This document shows positions 32,850 through 41,484 of a DNA stretch of 64,000 bases, in pieces (position 1 is the stretch's first letter; each line of letters opens with the position of its first letter). A model generated the notes under the pieces. That model was not told where the DNA came from, did no database searches, and was given only the letters and a program-made list of their open reading frames with translations. This DNA comes from Cyanobacteriota bacterium (GTDB taxonomy: Bacteria > Cyanobacteriota > Cyanobacteriia > PCC-6307 > Cyanobiaceae): NCBI GenBank assembly GCA_026389335.1, contig JAPLIB010000009.1, positions 1 to 64,000 on the forward strand, given 5' to 3'. The position numbers and the translations under genes were made by a program.

Positions 32850-32915
32850 TTACCACTTGCGGACCGCCGTTGAAGCCGATCCCCCGGGAGCGACATCCTC
32901 TGCAAAACACCCGGT
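32850..32915 (-). repeat. duplicated remnant of the tgt 3' end
   Basis: On the minus strand a frame reads [20 protein letters not shown] then TAA at 32850-32852. The end of the tgt product at 33976 is [20 protein letters not shown] plus three residues. At the DNA level the plus-strand runs GGGAGCGA, CCTCTG and AAAACA occur in the same order and spacing in both places (32887-32909 and 34024-34047). This looks like the old end of tgt, left next to psbK when the Rpn-like gene came in. Confidence 0.55.
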
Positions 32916-33001
32916 GGCGCTGAGCCGGGCCCTGGCCGTAGTGCCGAGATGCAGGCTTGGGCTTGCACAGGTCCCCTGCGGGGCTCAGCTGGCGTGGCGA
33001 T

Positions 33002-33915
33002 TCAACTGGCGTGGTGGCTCAGCCAGGCATGGAAGTCTTCTGGCCCCTGGAAATCGAGCAGGGCATCGGCCAGGGCTTCGAGATCGCTGAGGGGCAGCGC
33101 CTGGAGGCGGGATTGCTGGGCAGAGCTGAGGCTGCCGCAGCGACGCTGGAGCTGGCGCAGGGTGAGGGCGGCGGCTTCGGCTTGGCGGCCTTGTCGCTGG
33201 CCTTCTTGCTGGCCTTGCAGCAGACCCACTTGGCGCCCCTCGTGAAGGCCCAGTCCGAAAATCTCGCGGTAGGCGACGCTGCTCTGGTGAAGTCGTCGAC
33301 GGTGATCCCACCCATGGCGCAGATCTCGGGAACGGTGCGGCCGCTGAAGCGACTCAGCAATATAGCGGCGATTACATCATCGAGCTCGGCTCCCAGACTG
33401 GTGCCGGCGGCCTCGGCTCGGATCGAGGCCGAACAGTCGCGCAGCTGCTCTTCCGGCAGCAGCAGCATCCCAAGCGCCCTCTGCAGGGGTGGCGCCTCTG
33501 GCGGTAAGCGCTCGGCTGCCAATTCAATCCACACCACCCGCCTCTCCACAAACTCCCGCACCGACGTGGGATCGCCGAAATTCAGATCCCGCGACGGGCA
33601 GATCACCACCACCCGCCAGTGGCGGATCGCGCGGCCCTGGCGATCCTGCTGCTGCAGCAATCGCGCCGTTTCGGCATTCAGGCGCAGCAGGAAGCCTGGA
33701 TCAGCCGCCATCTGGGCTTCAAGAATCAAGGCCGGCAGCTCCGGTTGATCGGCTGGTGGCAGAAAGAGACCATCAAGCCGGTATTCCCTTTCCTTGAGCA
33801 CCGGCGCGCTGAACACATAGCCCTCCATCCGCGGCAGCAACCCCGCCACCAGTGGCTGTAGCCGTTCGGCGTGCTGCTGGAACAGCCAATAAAAAAGCTT
33901 GTCGCTGGCGACCAC
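33002..33915 (-). pseudogene. Rpn family nuclease/putative transposase (DUF2887/DUF4351), frameshifted
   Basis: From GTG 33915 the frame encodes the N-terminal PD-(D/E)XK-like domain of Rpn proteins: DKLFYWLFQQHAERLQPLV, EREYRLDGLFLPP, LPALILEAQMAADPGFLLRL (active-site region) and AIRHWRVVVICPSRDLNFG. Near 33275-33285 the frame is lost, and the rest continues one frame over: SVAYREIFGLGLHEGRQVG, QGQQEGQRQGRQAE, then the DUF4351 segment LEALADALLDFQGPEDFHAW to a stop at 33002. Rpn proteins are DNA nucleases that promote recombination and are often mobile in cyanobacteria. One base change separates it from a full gene. Confidence 0.78.
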
Positions 33916-33975
33916 CGCGCTGGGTTGCTTCTGGGGTGCAGCCGGGGCTGGCTGGTTGCGCCGACGATGCCACGC

Positions 33976-35112
33976 TCAGATGGTGGTTGCCCAGGTGTGG
34001 GCCGCCGGGGAGTCGGGCTCCCAGGGAGCGAAACCCTCTGAAAAACAACCCTCGCCGATCGCCTGGCCGATCGCCGTGGTGAAGCGCAGCAGGGTGGTGA
34101 GGTTGTGCAGGCTCAGCAGGGTGCGGCCCAGCAGCTCCTGGCTGCGGATCAGATGGTGCAGGTAGGCGCGGCTGTGCAGCCGGCAGGCCAGGCAGGGGCA
34201 GGCCGTGCCGTGGCGACCCAGCCGTGTCGGCAGCACGCAGTCGAACAGGTCAAAACCCTGGGCCACGGCGATCGCCAGCTCCCGCAGGCTGCCTACCCCC
34301 ATCAAATAGTGGGGTTTGGCCTCCGGCAGCAGCGGGCCCAGCTCACGCACGATGCGGTGCATCTCCTCCACCGGTTCGCCCACGCTCACGCCGCCCACGG
34401 CAATGCCGGGCAGGTCCAGGGCCGCCACCACCTGGGCCGATTCGCGGCGCAGCTGGGGGAAGCAGCCTCCCTGCACGATGCCGAACAGGGCCTGATCCGG
34501 CTTGTTGTGCACCGCCAGGCAGCGCTCCAGCCAGGCGTGGGTGCGGCGGCTGGCGATCGCCACCTCACTTTCGCTGGCCGGATAGGGCGGGCATTGATCA
34601 AAGGCCATCGCCACATCGGCGCCCAGGGCCATCTGGATCGCCATCGAGCGCTCGGGGCTGAGGGTGATGCGGGCGCCGTCGCGGGGGGAGCGAAACACAA
34701 CGCCGTCATCGTCGATGCGGTTGATTGCCCCGAGGCTGAACACCTGGAAGCCGCCCGAATCGGTGAGCAGGGGACCGTTCCAGCCCATGAACCGATGCAG
34801 CCCGCCGGCCTCGGCCACCACGGCTTCACCCGGTTGCAGATGCAGGTGATAGGTGTTGGCCAGCACCATCTCGGCACCGGTTTCCAGCAACTGGGGGATC
34901 GCCACCCCCTTCACCGTGGCGGCGGTTCCCACCGGCATGAAGCGCGGCGTGTGCACGGGGCCGTGCGGGGTGTGAAAGCAGCCGCAGCGCGCCCGGCTGT
35001 GGGGGCAGCGGGCTGTGATCTCGAAGCTGAAGGGGGTGGCAGCGGTCGCCGCCGCCCCTGGGGCAGCGCCATGCTCCGGCGGTTGGGGAGAGGAGGAGGG
35101 ACTGATCGGCAC
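33976..35112 (-). CDS. tgt: tRNA-guanine transglycosylase with an internal deletion
   Basis: Exchanges guanine 34 for a 7-deazaguanine in tRNAs with GUN anticodons, on the way to queuosine. Signatures are [37 protein letters not shown] (catalytic Asp), ALFGIVQGG and [14 protein letters not shown] (nucleophile Asp). After HGTA the sequence jumps directly to CPCLACR; about 24 residues normally found here, including the NLRNARF-type strand, are missing although the frame is kept. The zinc Cys residues CPCLAC and the His region SRAYLHHL remain. GTG 35112 is a tentative start; an in-frame Pro-rich extension runs to 35358. Activity is uncertain. Confidence 0.85.
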   Translation of the reverse strand: MPISPSSSPQPPEHGAAPGAAATAATPFSFEITARCPHSRARCGCFHTPHGPVHTPRFMPVGTAATVKGVAIPQLLETGAEMVLANTYHLHLQPGEAVVAEAGGLHRFMGWNGPLLTDSGGFQVFSLGAINRIDDDGVVFRSPRDGARITLSPERSMAIQMALGADVAMAFDQCPPYPASESEVAIASRRTHAWLERCLAVHNKPDQALFGIVQGGCFPQLRRESAQVVAALDLPGIAVGGVSVGEPVEEMHRIVRELGPLLPEAKPHYLMGVGSLRELAIAVAQGFDLFDCVLPTRLGRHGTACPCLACRLHSRAYLHHLIRSQELLGRTLLSLHNLTTLLRFTTAIGQAIGEGCFSEGFAPWEPDSPAAHTWATTI

Positions 35113-35394
35113 GCTCGGCCCTCCGGCAGCAAGGGTTGGGGGGACACCGGGTGTGACCGCAGGCTCCCGTTGCCGATGACGGTACGTGCTGTGCGGCCGG
35201 GGTGTTTGCTGCGGGCGTTGGCGTGGTGGCGGCTCGCCTGCCGCGTCCGGTTGGGGCCGCGGTGCCTGGCCCTGCCTCGGCGGCAGGCTGGGCGGCCCGG
35301 AGCCGTCCTGCGCCTGAATGGGGTCGGTGCCGCTCCCCCGCCGGCCGGCGCCGTTCACCGCCTTGCCCCATTCCGCCTCGCCCCTCCCCCCGCC

Positions 35395-36180
35395 ATGAAG
35401 CGCCCACCTGCCCCTGCCCCCGCCTGGCTGCGGGATCTGGCCGGGGCCTGGATCTTTTATTCGGTGCTGCCCGCCTGGCCGGGGATTCAGCCCCGCTTTG
35501 AGCGCATCGCCCGCTTTGCGCCCTGGGTGGGCCTGGTGCTGGGGGGCCTACAGGCCCTGCTGTGGGGGCTGCTGCAGAACCGGGTTCCCCTGCTGGCCCA
35601 GGTGGCTCTGGTGCTGGCGGCCGCTCTGCTGCTCACCGGCGGCCTGCATATGGACGGGGCCATGGACACCGCCGATGGCCTGGCGGCGGGCGAGCGGCTG
35701 CTGGAGGCGATGGAGGACAGCCGGGTGGGGGCCAGCGGGGCCCAGGCCCTGGCGCTGCTGCTGCTGCTGCGGGCCGCCGGCCTGGCGATTCTGGGCCCCC
35801 TCGCTCCGGCGGGGTTGGTCTGGGCGGCGGTCTGGGGGCGGCTGGCGCCCCTGGTGGCGATGGCCCGCTTCCCCTATCTGCGCTCCGAGGGCAGTGCCGG
35901 TTTCCACCGCCGCCACTGGGCCGGCCTGGTGCTGGAGCTGCTCCCCAGCTGGTTGCTGCTGGCCCTGTTGTTGCCGCTCTCCTGGCTGTGGCACTGGCCG
36001 CCCCTGGTGCTGGCCGGTCTGCTGCCGGCGCTGCTGGTGCCGCTGGCCCTGGGCCGGCGCCTGGGCGGCCACAGCGGTGACAGCTATGGAGCCTGTGTCG
36101 AGTGGGTCGAGGCGCTGGCCCTGCTGCTCAGCGCTCTGCTGCTGGTGCTGCTGCGCTCTGCAGGCCCGGCGGCAGGCTGA
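35395..36180 (+). CDS. cobS: adenosylcobinamide-GDP ribazoletransferase
   Basis: A 261-residue integral membrane enzyme that joins adenosylcobinamide-GDP to alpha-ribazole (or its phosphate) in the last steps of (pseudo)cobalamin synthesis. Diagnostic features are the N-terminal [28 protein letters not shown] with the metal-binding Asp residues, [20 protein letters not shown] and [21 protein letters not shown] 35395 is used because the long upstream frame is antisense to tgt. The last 53 bp overlap the end of the convergent histidine kinase gene. Confidence 0.93.
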   Translation: MKRPPAPAPAWLRDLAGAWIFYSVLPAWPGIQPRFERIARFAPWVGLVLGGLQALLWGLLQNRVPLLAQVALVLAAALLLTGGLHMDGAMDTADGLAAGERLLEAMEDSRVGASGAQALALLLLLRAAGLAILGPLAPAGLVWAAVWGRLAPLVAMARFPYLRSEGSAGFHRRHWAGLVLELLPSWLLLALLLPLSWLWHWPPLVLAGLLPALLVPLALGRRLGGHSGDSYGACVEWVEALALLLSALLLVLLRSAGPAAG

Positions 36181-37276
36181 GCTGGAAGGCATTGCCCTGC
36201 GGCGGCAGGCTCGGGTCGCTGAGGCTGGGAGGCACCAGCAGCAGCAACTCCCCGCCCAGGCTCCTGGCCAGATCCCGGGCGAGGGCCAGGCCGAGGCCGG
36301 TGCCGGGTCGCTCCAGCCCGGTGCTGCCGCGGCGGCCCCGTTCAAAGATCAGCTCCCGTTCGGCCGCTGGAATCGCCGCACCGCCATCCCACACCGTCAG
36401 CGTCGGCCCACCGCCGGCGTTCTGGCGCACGTGCAGGCCGACGGCGCTGCCGGCGGGGCTGTAGCGGAAGGCGTTTTCCAGCAGGTTCGCCAGGATCTCG
36501 GCCACGGCGCCACTATCGCCGCGCCAGTCCGGCAGCTGCTCCGGTCGCTGCCAGTGGCGTCCCTGCAGGGCAGCGGTGGCGGCGGCGCGCTGCAAGAGCG
36601 GTTCAAGCGGTTCGGCCAGGGGCTGGCCGTTGGGCCCGCTGAGCATGGGGGGCAGCAACAGGGGCTGGGGCGTGGTGCTCGGCGCGATCAGCACCTCGCC
36701 ACCGGCCAGATCGCTGATCGCATCCACATAGCGGTTGAGCTGGCGTTCCTCCGCCAGCAGACCTTCCACCAGGGAGCGGTTGTCGCTGTCCTGGGCGAGC
36801 CGCTTGCGCAGCAGATGGCCGAAGGTGCGCAGGGCCGACAGCGGATTGCGCAGCTGATGCACCAGCAGACGCAGCTGTTCATCCTGGCGGTCCAGGCGCC
36901 GCTGCAGCCGCCGCTGCTCCAGGTCGAGGCTGAGCGCTTCGGTGAGGCAGAGCGCCACCGCCTGGAGGCGTTGCCGCAGCGGCTCGGGCCAGTTGCCATG
37001 GCTGGTTTCCACCTGCAGGGCTCCGAGCAGCAGCTGCTGGTCGCGCAGCGGCAGCCAGCGCCGTTCTTCCGCGGGCATCCGTAGCCGGCTATCGCCATCG
37101 ACCGCCGCCAGGGCGCGCCCATCGGCGGGCCATTGGCCCACCGGCATCAGGGTGGGCTGGCCTTCGGGTTCCTGGTGGGTCACGTAGACCACCAAAGAAC
37201 GCACATCAGCGCAATCGACAAATTGACTGAGCTGGAAGCCCAACAGGCTGAGAAACCGCTCGGAGACTGGCATCAC
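36128..37276 (-). CDS. two-component sensor histidine kinase (soluble)
   Basis: A 382-residue kinase without membrane segments. An N-terminal GAF-like sensor region (about 1-115) is followed by a HisKA domain with phospho-accepting His140 in LVHQLRNPLSALRTF, and an HATPase domain with the N-box ILANLLENAFRYSP and glycine loops VWDGGAAIP and GTGLGLALARDLA. It resembles the cyanobacterial soluble kinases of the RpaA/RpaB/SphS neighbourhood, but the partner cannot be named. No response regulator is adjacent. It converges on cobS with a 53-bp overlap. Confidence 0.9.
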   Translation of the reverse strand: MMPVSERFLSLLGFQLSQFVDCADVRSLVVYVTHQEPEGQPTLMPVGQWPADGRALAAVDGDSRLRMPAEERRWLPLRDQQLLLGALQVETSHGNWPEPLRQRLQAVALCLTEALSLDLEQRRLQRRLDRQDEQLRLLVHQLRNPLSALRTFGHLLRKRLAQDSDNRSLVEGLLAEERQLNRYVDAISDLAGGEVLIAPSTTPQPLLLPPMLSGPNGQPLAEPLEPLLQRAAATAALQGRHWQRPEQLPDWRGDSGAVAEILANLLENAFRYSPAGSAVGLHVRQNAGGGPTLTVWDGGAAIPAAERELIFERGRRGSTGLERPGTGLGLALARDLARSLGGELLLLVPPSLSDPSLPPQGNAFQLSLPPGLQSAAAPAAER

Positions 37277-37348
37277 GGGCGGCGGGCTGGTCGGGTGTCG
37301 AAGGGCTGCCGGGAGGGGTCTCGAAAAAATCTCGAGGCGGAGTCGAAA

Positions 37349-37370
37349 ATCCTAAAAAAAGCTTTAGGAT
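37349..37370. repeat. short inverted repeat upstream of the histidine kinase gene
   Basis: ATCCTAAA (37349-37356) and TTTAGGAT (37363-37370) are perfect inverted arms around a 6-nt loop. It lies 73 bp upstream of the histidine kinase start and could be an operator or a stem-loop. There is no T-run for a terminator. Confidence 0.5.
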
Positions 37371-37515
37371 GCTGGTATCGACCACTACTTCGCAAGTCCA
37401 ACCGGGCTGGCAAGTCGCTGTCGGCGTGCTCAAGGCCGCACAAAGGTTGCATAAACCCTTGGCCGAGGCTACAGCAGAGGGAGATGCGCCCCTCTTCTGC
37501 GTCGTTGCTGCGTGA
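37369..37515 (+). CDS. possible small protein of 48 residues
   Basis: A short frame starting MLVSTTTSQVQPGWQVAVGV and ending DAPLFCVVAA. The amino-acid mix is protein-like, with the alternating pattern of a small folded protein, but no ribosome binding site is visible and I do not recognise a family. The ATG overlaps the inverted repeat. It is the only candidate gene in the 443-bp gap between the kinase and the DUF3155 gene. Confidence 0.3.
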   Translation: MLVSTTTSQVQPGWQVAVGVLKAAQRLHKPLAEATAEGDAPLFCVVAA

Positions 37516-37719
37516 GCAGCTTCCGATGTCGCCGTTGGTGTTCTTCTGCTCACCCATGGCAGGACGACAGAACGTATGGGCGTGGATTGATCGGGCTTCG
37601 GTCCGTCAATCCGGCCTGGCTTTCGCCACTTTCAGGGTTTTTGTGTCCCTGGATGGCGATTGCGAGCCCTCGCTTTCCTCCACTCCACCCCTCTCCTCTC
37701 CTCCTCAGGGAGTTGTTTC

Positions 37720-38091
37720 ATGTCCAAGAAGCGCAAGCGGATCAGCCGCCGTCGTCTGGCCGGCCAACGGGTTCTGGCCCACGTGCCCACCTTCAATCTC
37801 GAAACCGGCGTCCACAAGCCCGTCACTGCCGCTCGGCGCTACATCGCCGAATCGGAGCTGATGGCACCGGCGATCCTCAACGTGCGCCGCAATGAGCACA
37901 CCACCGACCGCTTCTTCTGGGGCGAGAAAGGCCTGTTCAGTGCCCAGTACGCCGAGGAGAACCACTTCCTGTTCCCCTCCCTGCGGCTGATCGTCGATCG
38001 CATCGGTGAAGAGGTCCTGTTCGAAGGACTGGAGTCGATGGCCGCCGACGACTGGGAGGAAATGGAGGAGTACGAGTACGCCTTCGTCTGA
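37720..38091 (+). CDS. DUF3155 domain protein
   Basis: A 123-residue cyanobacterial protein starting MSKKRKRISRRRLAGQRVLA with a strong AGGGAG ribosome binding site 8-10 nt upstream. The basic N-terminus is followed by HVPTFNLETGVHKPVTAARR and YIAESELMAPAILNVRRNE. The C-terminus is strongly acidic (DDWEEMEEYEYAFV). The family is widespread in cyanobacteria and has no known function; the basic head suggests nucleic-acid or ribosome contact, which is inference. The in-frame extension back to 37660 has no support. Confidence 0.88.
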   Translation: MSKKRKRISRRRLAGQRVLAHVPTFNLETGVHKPVTAARRYIAESELMAPAILNVRRNEHTTDRFFWGEKGLFSAQYAEENHFLFPSLRLIVDRIGEEVLFEGLESMAADDWEEMEEYEYAFV

Positions 38092-38124
38092 AGCCCAGCA
38101 CTCAGCAGCCAAACCCTGAGGTGC

Positions 38125-38928
38125 TCAGGATTCGGCTGCTGGAGTTCCTCCCGCTGCCGTCTGCTGCCAGCCCGCTGCCAGAAAGGCGCCCATGGCGCCC
38201 AGCAGGGTCGGATCGATGCCATGGCCGCCGCTGAAGCCCAGCCGCTGCACCGTGCGACCAGTTGTTTTCAGCAGCCGTTCCAGCTCCACGCTGGCGGCGA
38301 AGGGCACCACCGGATCCTGCTCCCCATGGGTGAGCAGGAATTTTGTTGTCGGTGCCTGATGGGGATCCGCCTCGAGGGGCTGGGGTTGCCAGTCCGGATG
38401 GGGGTAGCCGCTGCAGGCGATCAGGGCCGCCAGCGGCAGCGCTCCCCGGGCCGGCCGGCCGTGATCCGGCTGCGCTCCAACTCGGCCATCGCCGGCGGCC
38501 CCACCAGCATCAGCTCCCTCGCCGCCACCCCCGGTGGCCACATCCAGGGCCATGGCGGCCCCCTGGGAGAAGCCCAGCAGGGCCGTGCGCTGCAGCGGCA
38601 CACTGGCGCCCAGCCCGATCAGGCGTTCCCGGAGCTGCACCCGGGCCGCGGCCAGCTGGGGCCACTCCGGCTGCTGCAGGTCGTACCACTGGCGCCCCAT
38701 GCCGCCGGGATGGGGCAGGGGCGCCCGCAGGGCCACCAGGCTGACCTGGGCCTGCTCAGCGGCGGAAAGGCCCGTGAGCGGCAGCAACTCCAGCCCCAGG
38801 TCGAGCAGGTCATCGGCATCGGCTCCCCAGCCATGCAGCAGCACCAGCCGGCGGCTGGCCCGCTCCGGTCCGAGCTCGATGGCCGTGCCGTCATCCCGGG
38901 GGGTGTGATCGTTGAACAGGGTGCTCAT
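38125..38928 (-). CDS. alpha/beta hydrolase, carboxylesterase/phospholipase type
   Basis: A 267-residue serine hydrolase. The fold starts RLVLLHGWGADADDLLDLG; the nucleophile elbow is LLGFSQGAAMALDVATGG, the catalytic Asp lies in LLTHGEQDPVVPFAAS and the His in GFSGGHGIDPTLLGAMGAFL. It belongs to the carboxylesterase 2/YpfH-type group that acts on short acyl esters. A Gly/Ala-rich insertion (GGGGEGADAGGAAGDG) follows the nucleophile helix and is unusual. It begins at ATG 38928, divergent from purH; the much longer frame through purH is antisense. Confidence 0.87.
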   Translation of the reverse strand: MSTLFNDHTPRDDGTAIELGPERASRRLVLLHGWGADADDLLDLGLELLPLTGLSAAEQAQVSLVALRAPLPHPGGMGRQWYDLQQPEWPQLAAARVQLRERLIGLGASVPLQRTALLGFSQGAAMALDVATGGGGEGADAGGAAGDGRVGAQPDHGRPARGALPLAALIACSGYPHPDWQPQPLEADPHQAPTTKFLLTHGEQDPVVPFAASVELERLLKTTGRTVQRLGFSGGHGIDPTLLGAMGAFLAAGWQQTAAGGTPAAES

Positions 38929-38985
38929 GCCGTTGCTGCTGGTGCTGCTGGGTAGGTTGGCCCCTGAACCGTCTCCGCTGCCGTC

Positions 38986-40593
38986 ATGGCCCCCACGGCT
39001 CTCCTGAGCGTTTCCGACAAGCAGCAGCTGGTGCCCCTGGCCGAGGGCCTGCTGCGCCATGGCTACCGGTTGCTCTCCAGTGGTGGCACCGCCGCCGCCC
39101 TGGCGGCCGCCGGAATGCCCGTCACCAAGGTGGCCGATCACACCGGGGCGCCGGAAATTCTCGGCGGACGGGTCAAGACGCTCCATCCCCGCATCCATGG
39201 CGGCATCCTGGCTCGCCGTGCCGATCCGTCCCACAGCGCCGATCTGCAGGCCCAGGGCATTGATCTGATCGATGTGGTGGTGGTCAATCTCTATCCCTTC
39301 CGCCAGGTTGTCGCCGATCCGGCGGTGAGCTGGGAGACCGCGGTCGAAACCATCGACATCGGTGGGCCGGCCATGGTGCGCGCCGCCGCCAAGAACCATG
39401 CCGATGTGGCGGTGCTCACCGACCCCGGCCAGTACGAGGCTTTCCTGGCCGCCCTGGACGACGGCCGGGTGGATGCGGATCTGCGCCGCCAGCTGGCCCT
39501 GGCCGCCTTCCGCCACACTGCCGATTACGACGCCGCCATCGCCACCTGGCTGGCTGGCCGGATCGAAGCCAGTGCTGACGCCGCAGCCGGGGATGGCACG
39601 GCTGCAGCTACGGGGACTGCGGCCGCCGCTCCCCTGAGCCTGAAGTTCCCGGCCCGCCAGAGCCTGCGCTATGGCGAGAACCCCCATCAGAGCGCCATCT
39701 GGTACGGCGAGGCGGCGGCGGGCTGGGGCGCTGCCGAGCAGCTGCAGGGCAAAGAGCTCAGCTACAACAATCTCATTGATCTCGAGGCGGCGCTTGCCAC
39801 CGTGCGCGAGTTCGGCTACGGCCCGGTGCCCGATGGGGCCAGCCCGCTCCAACCGGCCGCCGTGGTGATCAAGCACACCAATCCCTGTGGCGTCGCCACC
39901 GGGGCCAGCACGGCCGCGGCCCTGCTGCGGGCCCTCGATGCCGATCGGGTGTCGGCCTTTGGCGGCATCGTCGCCCTCAATGGCGTGGTGGATGGGGCCG
40001 CGGCCGAGCATCTGGCCGGTCTGTTCCTGGAGTGCGTCGTGGCGCCGGCCTTCAGTGATGAGGCGCGTCAGCGCCTGGCCGCCAAGCCCAATCTGCGGCT
40101 GCTGGCGCTGCCTGCGGTTGCCATTGGCCGCGCCCAGGGGCGCCAGCTGCGCAGCGTGCTTGGCGGCGTGCTGGTGCAGGAGCTTGATGATCAGCCGATC
40201 GAACCCGACAGCTGGCAGGTGGTGAGCCGCCGCCAGCCCAGTGAGCAGGAGCTGGTGGATCTGCGCTTCGCCTGGCAGGTGGTGCGCCATGTGCGCTCCA
40301 ATGCCATCGTGGTCGTGGCGGGCGCTCAGACCCTGGGCATCGGCGCCGGCCAGACCAACCGGGTGGGTTCAGCCCAGCTGGCCCTGGCGGCCGCCGGTGA
40401 GCGGTCACGCGGGGCCGTGCTGGCCAGTGATGGCTTCTTCCCGTTCGACGACACCGTGAAGCTGGCAGCCAGCCACGGCATCGCCGCGGTGATTCATCCC
40501 GGCGGCAGTGTGCGCGACGCGGACTCGATCGCCGCCTGCGATGCGCTGGGTCTGGCGATGCTGGTCACCGGGCGGCGCCATTTCCTGCACTGA
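38986..40593 (+). CDS. purH: bifunctional AICAR formyltransferase / IMP cyclohydrolase
   Basis: A 535-residue enzyme for the last two steps of IMP synthesis. The N-terminal IMP cyclohydrolase (MGS-like) domain shows LLSVSDKQQLVPLAEGLL, SSGGTAAALAAAG and GGRVKTLHPRIHGGILARR. The formyltransferase domain shows LRYGENPHQSAIWYG, KELSYNNLIDLEAA, VVIKHTNPCGVATG, ASDGFFPFDDTV and the closing AVIHPGGSVRDADSI. A Ala/Gly-rich linker (around residue 200) is longer than usual. Complete. Confidence 0.96.
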   Translation: MAPTALLSVSDKQQLVPLAEGLLRHGYRLLSSGGTAAALAAAGMPVTKVADHTGAPEILGGRVKTLHPRIHGGILARRADPSHSADLQAQGIDLIDVVVVNLYPFRQVVADPAVSWETAVETIDIGGPAMVRAAAKNHADVAVLTDPGQYEAFLAALDDGRVDADLRRQLALAAFRHTADYDAAIATWLAGRIEASADAAAGDGTAAATGTAAAAPLSLKFPARQSLRYGENPHQSAIWYGEAAAGWGAAEQLQGKELSYNNLIDLEAALATVREFGYGPVPDGASPLQPAAVVIKHTNPCGVATGASTAAALLRALDADRVSAFGGIVALNGVVDGAAAEHLAGLFLECVVAPAFSDEARQRLAAKPNLRLLALPAVAIGRAQGRQLRSVLGGVLVQELDDQPIEPDSWQVVSRRQPSEQELVDLRFAWQVVRHVRSNAIVVVAGAQTLGIGAGQTNRVGSAQLALAAAGERSRGAVLASDGFFPFDDTVKLAASHGIAAVIHPGGSVRDADSIAACDALGLAMLVTGRRHFLH

Positions 40594-40956
40594 GCGCCGG
40601 GGTCGAACGCTGCCGCTGCTGCGCCGGTGGGGAAGCGGTCCGGGCGCATCGGGTCGCCCTTGCGGGGTGAACCACCGGCCCCAGCCCTGGGCGGTCTTGG
40701 TGGGCACGGGCTGCCTGCGGCGCTGGCGGTGATCTCAATGGGGCCAGCGCCAAGGTTTCCAGGCTTCGTCGCCCCTGGTTCGATCAGGGCTGCTTCCTGG
40801 CCGGTTGCAGCCGCTTTCGGCAGGTTGTCTGTCCTCGGCAAGCCTCGGCGTTCGCGCTGTCTGCTGATGACCGTTCAGGATTGACTTCAGCCAGGGCGAC
40901 ACGCTTCTGGCCCAGCCAGTTGTAGTTTCACTTTCAGTTCGGTACCCCCCAGTTCC
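40594..40956. other. intergenic region with no gene seen
   Basis: 363 bp between purH and the DUF4079 gene. Open frames on the minus strand are Pro/Ala/Arg-rich with no family features. No terminator with a T-run was found after purH. The promoter of the DUF4079 gene should lie in the AT-richer stretch around 40880-40950. Confidence 0.5.
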
Positions 40957-41430
40957 ATGCCCTTTGAGATCCCCGAGGCGTTGGCCTTCAACCTCAACTT
41001 TCTCCATCCCCTGCTGATGTGGGCGGTGCTGGGGTTGTCGCTCTATTCGATGGTGCTGGGTATCAAGGCCAAGAAGACCCGGGCCGGCACTCCCGAGCAG
41101 CGCAAGGAGCTGGTGAAGGGGCAGTTCGGCAAACGCCACTTCCAGATCGCCAGCCTGGTGCTGGCCCTGATGGTGCTGGGCACCTTCGGTGGCATGGCTG
41201 TCACCTACCTCAACAATGGCAAGTTGTTCGTCGGTCCCCATCTGCTGGTGGGCATCGCCATGACCAGCCTGCTGGCGGTGGCGGCAGCGCTCTCGCCCCA
41301 CATGCAGGCCGGCAACCTGCTCGCCCGCAAGGTCCATGTGGGCCTGAACATGTCGGTGGTCACCCTGTTCCTGTGGCAAGCCCTCACCGGCATGCAGATC
41401 GTGCAGAAACTGCTGACGCCGGCGGCCTGA
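40957..41430 (+). CDS. DUF4079 family membrane protein
   Basis: A 157-residue protein with four transmembrane helices, including FLHPLLMWAVLGLSLYSMVL, FQIASLVLALMVLGTFGGMA and LLVGIAMTSLLAVAAALSP. Conserved His residues (LHPLLMW, GPHLLVG, SPHMQAG, KVHVGLN) resemble those of b-type haem-binding membrane proteins, which hints at electron transfer. DUF4079 is common in cyanobacteria and plastids and its role is not settled. ATG 40957 is the only good start. Confidence 0.87.
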   Translation: MPFEIPEALAFNLNFLHPLLMWAVLGLSLYSMVLGIKAKKTRAGTPEQRKELVKGQFGKRHFQIASLVLALMVLGTFGGMAVTYLNNGKLFVGPHLLVGIAMTSLLAVAAALSPHMQAGNLLARKVHVGLNMSVVTLFLWQALTGMQIVQKLLTPAA

Positions 41431-41484
41431 AGCTGCCGGTTCTGGCCTGCCGCACGGCGCCTGAGGCCGCCAGCGCCTCGTTGC

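Noticed and set aside
34105-35394. N-terminal extension of CobS by 430 residues
   Set aside because: Antisense to tgt; the conserved CobS N-terminus begins at 35395.
38125-40290. 721-residue open frame on the minus strand across purH
   Set aside because: Only the part up to 38928 has hydrolase motifs; the rest is antisense to purH, which has full family signatures on the plus strand.
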